Shown here piece by piece: positions 10,454 through 21,588 of a stretch of 64,000 bases of DNA. This DNA is from Laguncularia racemosa (lineage: Eukaryota > Streptophyta > Magnoliopsida > Myrtales > Combretaceae). The notes under the pieces were generated by a model. The model had not been told where the DNA came from. It searched no databases and saw only the letters and a list, made by a program, of their open reading frames with translations. The translations under genes were made by a program, and so were the position numbers. How positions within the stretch are numbered: position 1 is the first letter of the stretch; each line of letters opens with the position of its first letter. The DNA lies in assembly GCA_037954665.1 (NCBI GenBank), contig JBBMOL010000224.1, positions 275,112 to 339,111 on the forward strand. Direction: 5' to 3'.

Positions 10454-11116
10454 TTGTTTAGAAGTCTAGTTAGTGGTTTAAATTATTTGATACACACTAG
10501 ACCTTATATTACTTTCTCTGTTAGTGTAGTGTCCAAATTTATGCAAAGTCTTACGAAGCAACATTTTGGTGCAGCAAAAAAGATTCGTCGTTATGTAGCT
10601 GGAACTATCGATTTTGGTATTTGGTATACTAAAGTGTTTAATTTTACATTGTTTGGATTCACTAATAGTGATTGGGCAAGATGTTTAGATGATTAAAAGA
10701 TTACTTTCGGCAGTGCTTTCAGCTTTGGATTAGGTGTTGTTACTTGGTGTTCAAAGAAGCAAGAAATGGTGGCTTTGTTGTCCTCTAAAGCAGATTACAC
10801 AACAGCAACTATAGCAGCATGGCGATTTTTGTGGCTTAGAAAACTCTTTGTTGATTTTTAATATGAGTAAACGGAGGCAACTGAGATATTCTGTGATAAT
10901 AGGTCAACAATTGCAATGGCAAGGAATCTGGTTTTCCATGAAAGAACCAAGCATTTCGATTTCAACACCACTTCATCCAGAAACTGGTAATTGATGGGAA
11001 AACTGTACTAATGTTCTACAACACAAATGAACAAGTCGCTAATATATTCACAAAGTCCCTCCCTAAAGCCAAGCATTAGTTCTTTGCAATGAAGTTAGGA
11101 GTATGTGATTTTGAAT
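10454..11116 (+). pseudogene. Copia-1 RNase H and C-terminal tail
   Basis: Starts with LFRSLVSGLNYLIHTRPYITF, which links RT to RNase H. It then has FGFTNSDWARCLDD, the RNase H Asp strand, TWCSKKQEMVALLSSKADYT with the usual Glu now Lys, and IFCDN with the third acidic residue. It ends in the usual copia C-terminus VCDFELRGS just before the polypurine tract. At least two stops interrupt it. Confidence 0.85.
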
Positions 11117-11118
11117 TA

Positions 11119-11126
11119 AGGGGGAG
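11119..11126 (+). other. Copia-1 polypurine tract
   Basis: AGGGGGAG immediately precedes the 3' LTR start TGTTAATTG. It would prime second-strand cDNA. Confidence 0.85.
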
Positions 11127-11343
11127 TGTTAATTGATTGATTCAAAATTTATTGTTATTGGTTTTTAGGAACATTTGTTTATTGAGTTTGTTAGAGTTTG
11201 TGTTTATCCTTTAGTTCATGAATTAGTGTTCCTTGTTTTTAGCATTCTTGTTATTGATCCAAGAGTATAAATATGAATAAAATATATCTTTTCTTTGCTC
11301 TGCATATATCTATCAGCATATACAATTCCATATTCTGCCAACA
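11127..11343 (+). repeat. Copia-1 3' LTR
   Basis: 217 bp, TGTTAATTG to GCCAACA, followed by the duplicated target ATGTT. Confidence 0.92.
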
Positions 11344-11348
11344 ATGTT

Positions 11349-12077
11349 AGGGAGTTCATTGTTGGTGCAATAAGTATATCAACTTTTACAGCATACGTAA
11401 GTACCCTTGTAGGCTAGAATAAAAGAAATGACTTATTAATGCGCTTCTTGCCATCTTAATAAGTAAAAGTGCTCCAATAAATTCCAATTAGTTGGAGCAG
11501 TTAATGTTGTCATTACTAGCAATTAAGGTAGTTAGAAGTACTTTGAAATACTAAAGAATTTCTAGTGACTTGTTAGGGTTTCACTTCTAATATCATAAAA
11601 GCTATGTATTAGGGTGCTCATCTAATAGGGTAGTTATTAATATTCTTAAGACATATCATCACCCCACCTATAGAACGTATGCTATGATTACACCCAACAA
11701 CTTAACCATCCTATCTACAGACTTATTAGGGTGGTTTTGGCCATCCTAAATTTGGTGTAGTGGTATGATAGTTTGTACTAATTTATTAACCTATTATAGA
11801 TATTGTGAATAAATTGTGGATTAAACATTTTAAGTTTCCTAGGTTTTGGCATAAGAATGTTAAGGTTAGGATTTCTATTTTGTTTTAAGAAGTAAATCTA
11901 CAATCTAATTATTAGATTTCAATGATTTAATTTCTTTATTGGAAAAAGAATTAAAAAGCAAATGATCCAATATTTAAATAAGATTAGCATGACCTCAAGG
12001 TACTCCTCTTATCTATAGTAATAAGGGGTCTCTTGCTAAGGAAATTTTGTTGGATAGACCCCATGGTTCTATTCTGC
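11349..12077. other. Unassigned AT-rich DNA
   Basis: No open frame, LTR border or other motif that I can support. Confidence 0.4.
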
Positions 12078-12570
12078 GTTGATTTGTTTAAAGTGTATCT
12101 TTTCTTATGGTAATATTTAAGTGTTTTATGTATTTGATTAATTATTTTATTTAATGGTCGTAAATAAATTCATATTTTCTTATTAGGGCAATTTAATTTA
12201 TTTATTTTATGTGGAAGCAGTGCATTCAGTATATGGGTTCTTGTGTATATATGTATATTTTAAACATGTTTATTTATTTAGGGAAAATTGTAAAAATATT
12301 ACCTATGTTTTGGTATTTTTGCAAACTTATGAGATGTATTTTATCACTATGTGTTAATGTTAATTCAGAGACATGTATTAGTTGGTATATTTAATAATTC
12401 AAATAATATAATTAAACATAATAAAAATGTATGAAACTAGAACAAGAAAAAAAAAGTTGAGAAAATAAAATCAAACACCAACTAAGCAACAATTGACCAC
12501 CTCATGACTAGGGATAGCTAACCATTGTATGACCTTTTGTTAGGTGGTGGTCACATGCCCCTAGCTATGG
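12078..12570 (+). repeat. Direct duplication, copy 1, left part
   Basis: Closely resembles 22,737-23,226. Shared phrases include AAAGTGTATCTTTTCTTAT, GTATTTGATTAATTATTTTA and TGACCTTTTGTTAGGTGGTG. The copy is interrupted by Gypsy-1 at 12,571 and resumes at 18,711. Short open frames in the two copies are in different frames, so it is not coding. Confidence 0.85.
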
Positions 12571-13576
12571 TGATGTGCCTAATTCCACTTAGAAGCACAA
12601 TTAAAAAACTCAAGAAAAAGCAAGCTCAAGTTAACAACAAACCGGATCCACAAGGGGCAAAATTCACGTGAACCCTAGTAAGATGTAATGAATTCCAAAT
12701 GCTCAAGTTACAATTGTAATACCACAATGATAATCTCTTCTAATAACACCATAATCACATATAATCCCACGAAAATAATCCAAAAATTCAAAAGAAAACC
12801 TCAATTCCAAGGACTCCTTTCCACTAGTGAAGTACACGTTTTCAAGAGGAATTCTCAAGGATAGTTCGAATTCAATTGCAAGGGATCTTAATTAAACACT
12901 AGAATTCGACAACAATTAGAAGCAAATCTGTCCAAGAACTATCTCAATTCAACCCTAGATATGACACACTAGAGAAAAAAAGAAATCACAACAAAATGAA
13001 ATTGATACAACTCACAATTTCAAGGTCTTGCACTCGCCACAATTTCAACTCTTGGGATTGAAATTGATAAGAGTCTAATGACAATTAGGAACCCTAATTC
13101 TCACGTGTAGATGAAGTGTATAATTTGCAAAATATGGCCTCCTCAAACCCTCTCTTAAGCAAGTATTTATACTTACTACTCCTAGGGTTAAAAAGTGCTC
13201 AAAATTACAAGTTTGCCACTTTTAAGGTGGCTAACCCTAAATGAAAGATACAAAGAAATAAGTGTCCCAAAACCAAAATAGTTCATAAAAGAGTAAATAT
13301 ATAAAAGAAATGGTCCTTCATGATGCCGGTCTTCAAGAAGCTTTTGAATCAGGTTCTGTTGACAACCCTAATTCACTTAGTAGTAAGTGTGTTTTTGCAT
13401 CCTATAGGATTGACAAATGAACCTGCTGAAATGCATCAAAATTATAGTGCAAAGATGTAGAAAGTGGGTTAGACTTCTCAAGGTTAGGTTTCTCTAGAAA
13501 AACCCTCAAAACTAGGTTTTGGAGACCCTTAGCTCAGGCCTTGGTGATAGGACCTGGAAGAGTCTGATTCTTATCA
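12571..13576 (-). repeat. Gypsy-1 3' LTR (left on + strand)
   Basis: 1,006 bp, TGATGTGCC to TATCA on the + strand. The polyprotein frame enters it from the right and ends at 13,333 after two in-frame stops. A TATAAATAC box on the minus strand lies near 13,165. Confidence 0.92.
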
Positions 13577-14832
13577 TCTCCTCGAACTTCTGGAAGATTT
13601 GCCCTCAAATCTGATGGATCTTTGTGCAAGTCATCTACTAAATAAGGTGAAATATCTGAAACGTTAAAAGTGGTTGATACTCTATAATCTCCTAGCAACT
13701 CGCTGCGATAAGCATTGTTGTTGATGCGCTTTAAGACCCTGAATGGTCCGTCTGATCTAGGAGATAGCTTCTGTGACTTTTTGTGTGGAAACCGGTCCCT
13801 GCTAAGATTAATCCAGACTAAGTCACCTGGATTATAGAGATGAATTTTCCTATGCCTGTTTCCCTGGATCCTCTGTTGTTCCTGGGTCTTCTAAAGGTGT
13901 TCAGTGGTCCGATCATGGATGTGTTGAATCTGTTGTGCTCGGTCAACTCCACTAAGACTTTCTTCCTTCGTCGCTGGACTAGCTATAAAATCTAATGGAA
14001 TAGAAGGGTTATAGCCATAAACAACTTCAAAGGGAGACTTATTGGTTGAATTATGAGTAGACCTATTGTAATCGAACTCAACAATAGGAAGACACAAGTC
14101 CCAATCAGTAAGATTCTTGCCAACTGTTGCTTTAAGAAGATTCCCAAGCGTGCAATTGACAACCTCTGTTTACCCCTCAGTCTGGGGATGGTAAGAGGTA
14201 CTGTACATCAGTTTAGTACCCAGTCTTCTCCATAGTGTTTTCCAAAGGAAACTAAGGAATTTAGTATCTCTATCTGACACTATGCTGTGTGGAACTCCAT
14301 GTAATTTGACAATTTCCTACACAAAAAGGTTAGGAATAAAAAGAGCATTGTCTGTTTTGTAGCATGGTACAAAGCATGACATTTTGCTGAATCGATCAAC
14401 AACCACCATAATAGAGTCTTTCCCCCTTTGTGTCCTAGGTAATGCCAACACAAAATCCATGTTGATATCAGTCTACGGTTTAGATGGTATAGGTAAAGGA
14501 ATATATTCACCCTGCGCACCTTTCCTCCCCTTGGCTCTCTTGCAAACACCACACCTTTCTAGTACCTTATGGACATCCCTTATCATGCCTTTCCAGTAGA
14601 AATTCTCCCTCAATATGGCTAGAGTTCTCTTCTCACCAAAATGCCCTGATAAACCACCTGCATGTGCTTCCCTCACCAATGATTCCCTCATAGATCCAGA
14701 TGGAATACATAGTTTTCCTGATTTACATAGAAAACCATCTATCACAAAATAACCATCATACATCCCGCCTTCAAGACACCTTTCCATAACAATTTTGAAT
14801 TCCTCATCACATACATATTGTTCCTTCAACAA
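13333..14832 (-). pseudogene. Gypsy-1 integrase and LTR-encoded C-terminal tail
   Basis: The H2C2 zinc-binding part lies in the open run 14,473-14,832 (SGHFGEKRTLA..ERCGVCKRAKG). The DDE core follows: NMDFVLALPRTQRG, VVVDRFSKM with the first Asp, SDRDTKFLS with the second, and the Glu in TEVVN after a stop at a Gln codon. A KSPFEVVYGYNPSIPLDF segment sits at 13,891-14,097, then the C-terminal SDGPFRVLKRINNNAY. The frame continues through the purine tract and reads about 80 codons into the LTR (QTLPGPITKA, then AKGLQNLV), ending at 13,333. Integrase would join cDNA to the chromosome. Multiple stops inactivate this copy. Confidence 0.88.
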
Positions 14833-14869
14833 CTCAAAACCCAGTAATTTTGACTGAAGAGAAGTGATA

Positions 14870-16060
14870 AGTACATACCGTTATGATGAAGCGTCAACAA
14901 CAATATTCTGATTGCCTTTTTTGTACTTAATCACATAAGCAAAGCCCTCCAGAAATTGCACCCACTTGGCCTGGCACTTAGACAAATTATGTTGTCCCCT
15001 GAAATGTTTCAAAGATTCATGATCTGTATAAATAATAAACTCCTTCGGAAGGAGATAATGCTACCATGTCATGAGAGCCCTCACTAAGGAATAAAATTCC
15101 TTATCATATATAGAATAGTTCAAAGTTGCTCCACTCAACTTTTCACTAAAATATGCTATAGGCCTCTTCTCCTGCATTAATACAGCACCAATTCCAATCC
15201 CTGAAGCATCACATTCCAATTCAAAAATTTTGTCAAAATCAGTAAGACCAGTAATGGGGCACAAGTGAGTTTTTCTTTAATCTCTTCAAAACTCCTCTAG
15301 GCCTTTTCACTCCAGATAAAAGGAACACTCTTCTTAGTCAGTTCTGTGAGAGGACTGACAATGCTACTGAAATTTTGGACAAAGCGTCTATAAAAGTATG
15401 CAAGCCCATGAAAACTTTTTACCTCAATAACTGAAGTGGGTGTTGGCCATTCCTTAATTGCCGTCACTTTCTCCTCATCCATCCTAACTCTTTCACCTGA
15501 CACAACAAAGCCCAAAAATGTTACCTCAATTGGGCAAAAGGAACACTTCTGAAAATTCGCAAATAGCTGTTGTGTCTTCAATACTGAGAATACTGCCCGA
15601 AGATGCTCCACATGTTGTTCTAGGTTTTTGCTGTAGATCAGAATATCATCAAAATAAACAACAACAAATTTTCCTAAGAACTCTTTCAATACATGGTTCA
15701 TCAATCTCATAAAAGTGCTAGGAGCATTACTCAAACCAAAGGGCATAACCAACCATTCGTACAGTCCATGACGTGTTTTAAAAGCAGTCTTTCATTCATC
15801 CCCTTCCCTCATCCGAATCTGGTGATATCCGCTTTTAAGATCAACTTTGGAGAAAATCTGTGAACCATAAAGCTCATCCAACATATCATCAAGTCTAGGA
15901 ATAAGATACCTATATTTAATGGTGATTTTGTTGATGGCTCTGCTATCGATACACATTCTCCAAGTTCCATCCTTCTTGGGAACAAGAAGGGCGAGAACAG
16001 CGCATGGGTTGAGACTCTCTCTAACAAACCCCCGTTCCACCAATTCATCTACCTAACGTT
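14870..16060 (-). pseudogene. Gypsy-1 reverse transcriptase and RNase H
   Basis: RT motifs from right to left: LVPKKDGTWRMCIDSRAIN, FSKVDLKSGYHQIRM, VMPFGLSNAPSTFMRLMN, the intact active site YFDD (15,645-15,656), and FLGFVVSGERVRMDEEKV. RNase H follows with FELECDASGIGIGAVL, IAYFSEKLSGA and YDKEFYSLVRAL. Long open runs are 15,792-16,043, 15,297-15,752 and 15,061-15,264, separated by single stops. Of the gypsy RTs in this window it is the only one that keeps the catalytic Asp pair. Confidence 0.92.
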
Positions 16061-16268
16061 TCAATTCCTTAGCCTCCTCGGGATTCATGCAATATGCAGG
16101 TCGGTTTGGTAACACTGAACCGGTCATAAGATCAATAGCATGCTCTATCCCCCTCAAGGGTGGTAATCTTGCTGGCAAATCATCAGGAAAAATGTCAGTA
16201 TACTCATTTAATACCTGTGAAACTGCTAGAGGTAGAGACTATGATTCTCATAACCCTAAGACACATCT

Positions 16269-16973
16269 CTACTGAAGCAAGTGTGTTGGAGCCTCTTCTG
16301 TGATTAGTCTCTCCATCTCACCCTGTCCCATCAACAATACCTTTTTTTCCTCAGTGACGTTATTTTGAATCAAAGCTTTCTTAGCCTCTAATGGTCGATT
16401 AATCTGTTGATGGGCATTATTGACCTCTAAAGGTGGCATAGGATTCAGAATAATTTGCTTGCCCTCCTTTTGGAACAAATATGTATTTCTGAAGCCATCA
16501 TGTAAGACCCTCCTGTCATATAACCAAGGTCTACCAAGAAAAATATAGGATGCACACATGGGCAAGATATCACACTCAATTTCATCACAATACTTGTCCC
16601 CTATACTGAAGGGTACCCTAGCTCTTTGGGTAACATACAGACTTCCTTGATCATTAAGCCAATGTAGTTTATAAGGTTTGGGATGTGGAATAGTTGAAAG
16701 CTTTAGCTTTGATACCAACGATGTAGCTACTACATTAGTACAACTACCACCATCTATTATAAGGACACACAAATTTCCTTGTATCCTACAAGAAGTGTGG
16801 AAAAAATTTTCCCTTTGTTCTTCCTCCTTATTAGCAAATGTACTTAATGAACGTTGCAATACATTAGCATATTGAAGCAATTCACTAGACATTGTGGAAT
16901 TCAACTCAATCAACACATGAACAATATTCCCCACTTCTTTCAAGATCACGGTGCAACAAACTTTAATCCCCAC
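16269..16973 (-). pseudogene. Gypsy-1 protease region, 234 codons open
   Basis: Open from 16,973 to 16,269. The centre is a retropepsin-like domain with LIIDGGSCTNVVATSLV as the active-site loop (DGG, as is usual in this plant gypsy group and also seen in Gypsy-4). Then come KPYKLHWLNDQG and IFLGRPWLYDRRVLHDGF. It would cleave the polyprotein. The segment before the active site (residues ~30-75) corresponds to the linker that normally follows the Gag zinc knuckle. No knuckle precedes it, so the Met start is a product of gag loss. Confidence 0.85.
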
Positions 16974-17667
16974 AAGTCACTCCACGGCAACACACAAGTA
17001 ACAACAACAATGAAGATGAGTTACTTCCACGGCAACAACAAGATGGATAATAATTACAAGTAGACTTCCACTTCTATGGCAAATAATGACAACAAAGGAC
17101 TAATATGTGACTTTCCAAAAATGAATTCCAAATTCCACAATAGGCAGCAACTTTCAATTTGAAATTCAAACAACTTCACTTATCGCAAGCCTTCCTCAAT
17201 TGGTAAACAATGAATTCAAATTCAAATAGTAATCATTAACTCCCACAACTTAATTACATGTGTTTGAATTTAAATAATTCCTTACTAATCAAAACTCAAT
17301 GCAATCTACATATTGTACTCCACCAATTCAGAATTACACAATGGAAATCAAAACAACAAACTACACATCCTCCTCCACGCCCTAACAAGCCACGGCAAGG
17401 ATTTGGTAAGTTTTTGCAAGTTCCAAAAGTTGTTCAATTAAACAACACTTTATACTTCTACCCTTCCATGAAATTTAGTGATCATAAAAAGATACAACAA
17501 CCTTCCCAATCGAACTCCAACAAACAGCAAAATAAATTTCAAGTTAAGGTAATTTCACAAACTCAAAACCACAACAATCAACACAATTTGCGGTGTCACT
17601 AAATCAACCCTAATTGATGATTAACTCCACGAAATCAAATGAAACCGATTCCCTTCTCTCAACATGT
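16974..17667 (-). other. Gypsy-1 leader; gag missing
   Basis: About 694 bp between primer-binding site and protease frame. On the minus strand it is T/G-rich and resembles the leader of Gypsy-4 (around 49,620-49,990), not Gag. In Gypsy-4 the same interval is about 1.8 kb, so some 1.1 kb including gag has been lost. An antisense open frame at 17,258-17,602 has no recognisable domain. Confidence 0.7.
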
Positions 17668-17679
17668 GCTCTGATACCA
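17668..17679 (-). other. Gypsy-1 primer-binding site
   Basis: Reads TGGTATCAGAGC on the minus strand, a perfect initiator tRNA-Met complement, separated from the 5' LTR by seven bases. Confidence 0.92.
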
Positions 17680-17686
17680 AAAAAAA

Positions 17687-18705
17687 TGATGTGCCTAATT
17701 CCACTTAGAAGCACAATTAAAAACTCAAGAAAAAGCAATCTCAAGTCAACAACAAACCGGATCCACAAGGGGCAAAATTTACGTGAACCCTAGTAAGATG
17801 TAATGAATTCCAAATGCTCAAGTTACAATTGTAATACCAAAATGATAATCTCTTCTAATAACACCCTAATCACATATAATTCCACGAAAATAATCCAAAA
17901 ATTCAAAAGAAAACCTCAATTCCAAGGACTCTTTTCCATTAGTGAAGTTCATGTTTTCAAGAGGAATTCTCAAGGATGGTTCGAATTCAATTGCAAGGGA
18001 TCTTAATTAAACACGAGAATTCGAGAACAATTAGAAGAAAATCTATCCAAGAACTATCTCAATTCAACCCTAGATATGACACACTAGAGAAGAAAAGAAA
18101 TCACAACAAAATGAAATTGATACAACTCACAATTTCAAGGTGTTGCACTCGCCACAATTTCAACTCTTGGGATTGAAATTGATAAGAGTCTAATGACAAT
18201 TAGGAAACCCTAATTCTCACATGAAGATGAAGTGTATAATCTGCAAAATATGGCCTCCTCAAACCCTCTCTTAAGCAAGTATTTATAGTTGCTACTCCTA
18301 GGGTTAAAAAGTGCTCAAAATTACAAGTTTGCCACTTTTAAGGTGGCTAACCCTAAATGAAAGATACAAAGAAATAAAAGTGTCCCAAAACCAAAATACA
18401 ACTAAAATAGTTCATAAAAGAGTAAATATATAAGAGAAATGGTCTTTCATGATGCTGGTCTTCAAGAAGCTTTTGAATCAGGTTCCGTTGACAACCCTGA
18501 TTCACTCAGTAGTAAGGGTGTTTTTGCATCCTGTAGGACTGACAAATGAACCTGCTGAAATGCATCAAAATTATAGTGCAAAGATGTAGAAAGTGGGTTA
18601 AACTTCTCAAGGTTAGGTTTCTCTAGCAAAACCCTCAAAACTAGGTTTTGGAGACCCTTAGCTCGGGCCCTGGTGATAAGTCCTAGAAAAGTCTGATTGC
18701 TATCA
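17687..18705 (-). repeat. Gypsy-1 5' LTR (right on + strand)
   Basis: 1,019 bp with the same ends as the 3' LTR. It carries an uninterrupted copy of the polyprotein tail frame (18,462-18,737) that the 3' LTR keeps only with two stops. Confidence 0.92.
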
Positions 18706-18710
18706 TATGG

Positions 18711-19760
18711 GATAGCCAGTGATAACTTCATTAGCATGGTGAATAGTAGTCTTTAAAGGAAAGAGAAAAAAAAAAAAAAAAACATTGCAAAGTTTGAAGT
18801 CTCAATTTTTTTTTCTTATAACCTTTTAGGCAGCCCATTTTAGGGAGGTCGCACAACCCTTAGTGTGTAGTGGCTTCCTAAGTGGTTTTCCATCCCTTAA
18901 ACTTGAGGTAGTTGGAAATATGGGTTAGGGTTTTGAAATAAAGTTTTTTTTTAATATGTTTTTAAATAATTTTCTATAATTTTTAGTAAATTTTTATTAA
19001 AATGTTTAATTAAATTTGTTTCATATTATTATTTTATTAAATTCATTATTGTGGACCAAATATAAGTCGACATGTTTTCCTTGAGTAGCATTAATATATA
19101 ATAATAAAACACACATAATATATTTGTTGAAGTAGAAAATGCCGGTGATGAGTTTAGAAAAAGACCTAACTACAAGTTATGTTTTTAAAATTTCTCATTT
19201 ATTAATAATTAAGATATATTTGGGTTTAATAAAGAGCGTGTGTGATACATATAACGTCAAGAAGATGGAAATTAGTTATAATAAATTTATCCTTGCGTCA
19301 TTTTTCTGGAGACAAAGTTCAATGAGAGTCGGAATCCGCGTCGTCTCTTCCAACAAAAATCAGCAAACGTAGGTTTATTACAAAGGTTACCAAATCCCTA
19401 TTCTCTCTAATGGCATCACTTATTATTAGCTAATAAAATATGTAATGAATCTGTCAAGGGAAAATAATAAGAATTTCCTACCGGAAACCCTCTTTGGCTA
19501 GACGTTCATGGACGTGACATTTGAGCTGCCTATACTTGGCCGGAAGCTAACGGTTGGTTCGGTCATTTACTTTTTTCCGCTATTTTTATCTGGTTCGCTT
19601 TCAAGTTATAATAATCATTTTTTAATAAATTAATTATTCAATTAACTCTAATTTTGAAACAGTTGAACTTTTCCTTTTATGTACAAAAATGATGCTTCTT
19701 GTTCACAAATCAAGATGACATTCATTAACGTACCGGAATTTATGGTCGTCTGATTTAGTA
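18711..19760 (+). repeat. Direct duplication, copy 1, right part
   Basis: Continues the repeat after Gypsy-1 and matches 23,229-24,240. Shared phrases include ACTTCATTAGCATGGTGAAT, CATTTTAGGGAGGTCGCACA and GGTTTATTACAAAGGTTACC. Copy 1 lacks about 100 bp present in copy 2 near 23,395-23,500. A 77-codon open frame at 19,139-19,372 is broken by a stop in copy 2, so it is unlikely to be a gene. Confidence 0.85.
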
Positions 19761-20084
19761 GAATTGAGTAAAAGTTATCATATCATGCATGCTTTTATTA
19801 CATAATAATCATATTATAAGTTAGAGAACACAAGATTTTATATAAATATTTAATCAATATATTTAATCATACTGCATATAATTACATAATACGAAAATAA
19901 CCACGAAATTCAAAATTTCACAATTTACTAAAACCACATAGAATCGGAGTTTCTTATCAAATAGTAAAAAGGCTAGTCACTAAAAATAATCCTAAGTTTT
20001 GAAAAAATATTATTTTATTTGAGTTCCTAAGAATGGAAACTAAATTCTATAAATAGATATTTTGCTATGACATTTCTTACACTA
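19761..20084. other. AT-rich link with TATA-like sequence
   Basis: Contains CTATAAATAGATA near 20,048. It lies between the duplicated segment and fragment V2. No gene. Confidence 0.35.
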
Positions 20085-20378
20085 TTAGTCATAAATCAAG
20101 TAGCTCTCATTCACATCAAGTCATAGCCCATCCTAAGCTTTTACGGTGTTACTTGGGCATTACCTATAAAAAACAATTGTTGAGAGGTGAGCACACATCA
20201 CGACTCAATGAAATAGAAGTGCAATATTCTTAATACTATACTAGTAGAAGTAAGTAATCAACCATATGTTACGTGTGAGTAACCATATTCTATACAAGTA
20301 TCACACATGATTTTCTAACAATGACCATAAAGTCTAGTGTTTACCACCCTCAACCTTTGACCCTGGTTTAGGAATAAC

Positions 20379-21113
20379 CAAAGTTGTCAAGTTTGCGATT
20401 CTACTTGGAATTGCTAAATGATCTATAGAATTGGAAAGTAAAAACATAAGTTTCTATAAACTATATAAAATAACATTTAAAAGTTATAACTATGTTTACT
20501 ATAATCATAAAAAAAAAAAGAAATATAAGATAGAATAAAGAAATTTAATATAGATTTTAGTTACAATTTATAATAAAAATTCTATACTTATAATACAAAT
20601 AAATTAGTATAAGTTGTTAAGCTAATATATAAAACTACAATATAAACAACAATACCAATATAAAATAAATTACAACATAAATTATAATAATAAAATAAAA
20701 TGCTAAAGAAAATCACCAACCACTTTATTATCAACAAAAGTCAAAATTATAGCTAGCTCTCTCTTCACCATCATTATCATCATTGTCATCTTCATCATTA
20801 ACACCAACATCATTATTGGTATTACTATTAATATTTCCTTATATTATGATTTCAATTCTTTTAAAGAACTAATAATATTCATATCTTGTGAAAGTTAAGT
20901 TGTATTTTTTAATTTTTAACCCATTTGACTAAAATATGTAGAATAGATAAGTTCAATTAAAAACATAAGATTTTACTTATTTTATGTATAGACTCATGAC
21001 ACTACTACAAGTGTATATGAAAATGATTTTATACTCAAGTCAACTCAAAAAAGTCTTCTAAAATCGTTAACTCATATTATCATATGGGTAGAATCATAAT
21101 TGTAGCAATTATG
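20379..21113. mobile_element. hAT-like non-autonomous DNA transposon
   Basis: A 735-bp insertion with perfect 8-bp target-site duplications GGAATAAC at 20,371-20,378 and 21,114-21,121, the length typical of hAT. Imperfect terminal inverted repeats start CAAAGTTGTC and CATAATTGCT; 17 of 26 positions agree by hand, including GATTCTAC at positions 19-26. The related repeat at 27,715 shows the empty site. There is no transposase. Confidence 0.85.
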
Positions 21114-21588
21114 GGAATAACAATTACTAGTAATGTCTAAGTCATCTAACAAGTGACATCCTTAACTTGATGCTTTAAGATGCCCTAGTGTCTTTCTTCA
21201 ATATAATCCCTAGCTTGATACCTTAGGATGCTCTTTAATCCTTCCTTGATATGATCCCTAGCCTAATGCCTTAAGAACCACTCAAGACATCCCTAACTTG
21301 ATGCCTTAGGATTCTTGCACACAAAACTCTTAAAGATAGTTAGGACTCTAAGCTCTGCTATAAGTGTGATGAATTTTTATGCCATTTAATTTGCAAATAA
21401 TGGGATAGGACTGGCTATCATGCTATCCTTTCCTACTATTATGTGATACTGATAGATTTCAAACTATGCAAAACTCAGTGTAATACATGTTAAGTTTTAA
21501 CTTAACTAGATATCTTTATTTTAGTTTACTTTTAGGTAGCCAATCAATTATTATACTATAAAACAATTAATAGTTCATACCACACTAA

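Larger units (their letters stand above)
6826..11343 (+). mobile_element. Copia-1, complete but decayed Ty1/copia retrotransposon
   Basis: A 4,518-bp element with 216/217-bp LTRs (TGTTA...ACA) and perfect 5-bp target-site duplications ATGTT at 6,821-6,825 and 11,344-11,348. It has a primer-binding site at 7,046 and a polypurine tract at 11,119-11,126. The internal order Gag, protease, integrase, reverse transcriptase, RNase H is diagnostic of Ty1/copia. By hand count the LTRs differ at about 19 positions, near 9%, so it is not recent. Many stops break every domain, and active-site changes (DSR in protease, YVDH in RT) make it inactive. Confidence 0.95.
12571..18705 (-). mobile_element. Gypsy-1, gag-less Ty3/gypsy retrotransposon
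   Basis: A 6,135-bp element on the minus strand with LTRs of 1,006 and 1,019 bp. Perfect target-site duplications TATGG lie at 12,566-12,570 and 18,706-18,710. The primer-binding site is next to the right (5') LTR and a purine tract next to the left (3') LTR. The order protease, RT, RNase H, integrase is Ty3/gypsy. The empty site is preserved near 23,226 in the second copy of the host repeat. Only about 0.7 kb separates the primer-binding site from the protease frame, and no Gag or zinc knuckle is visible there. The chromovirus lineage is likely but not settled. Confidence 0.95.

Noticed and set aside
17258..17602. 114-codon + strand frame in the Gypsy-1 leader
   Set aside because: Low-complexity Asn/Gln-rich composition, antisense to the element and no homologous frame in Gypsy-4.
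19139..19372. 77-codon gene in the direct duplication
   Set aside because: The second copy has a stop early in the same frame, so the protein is not conserved.
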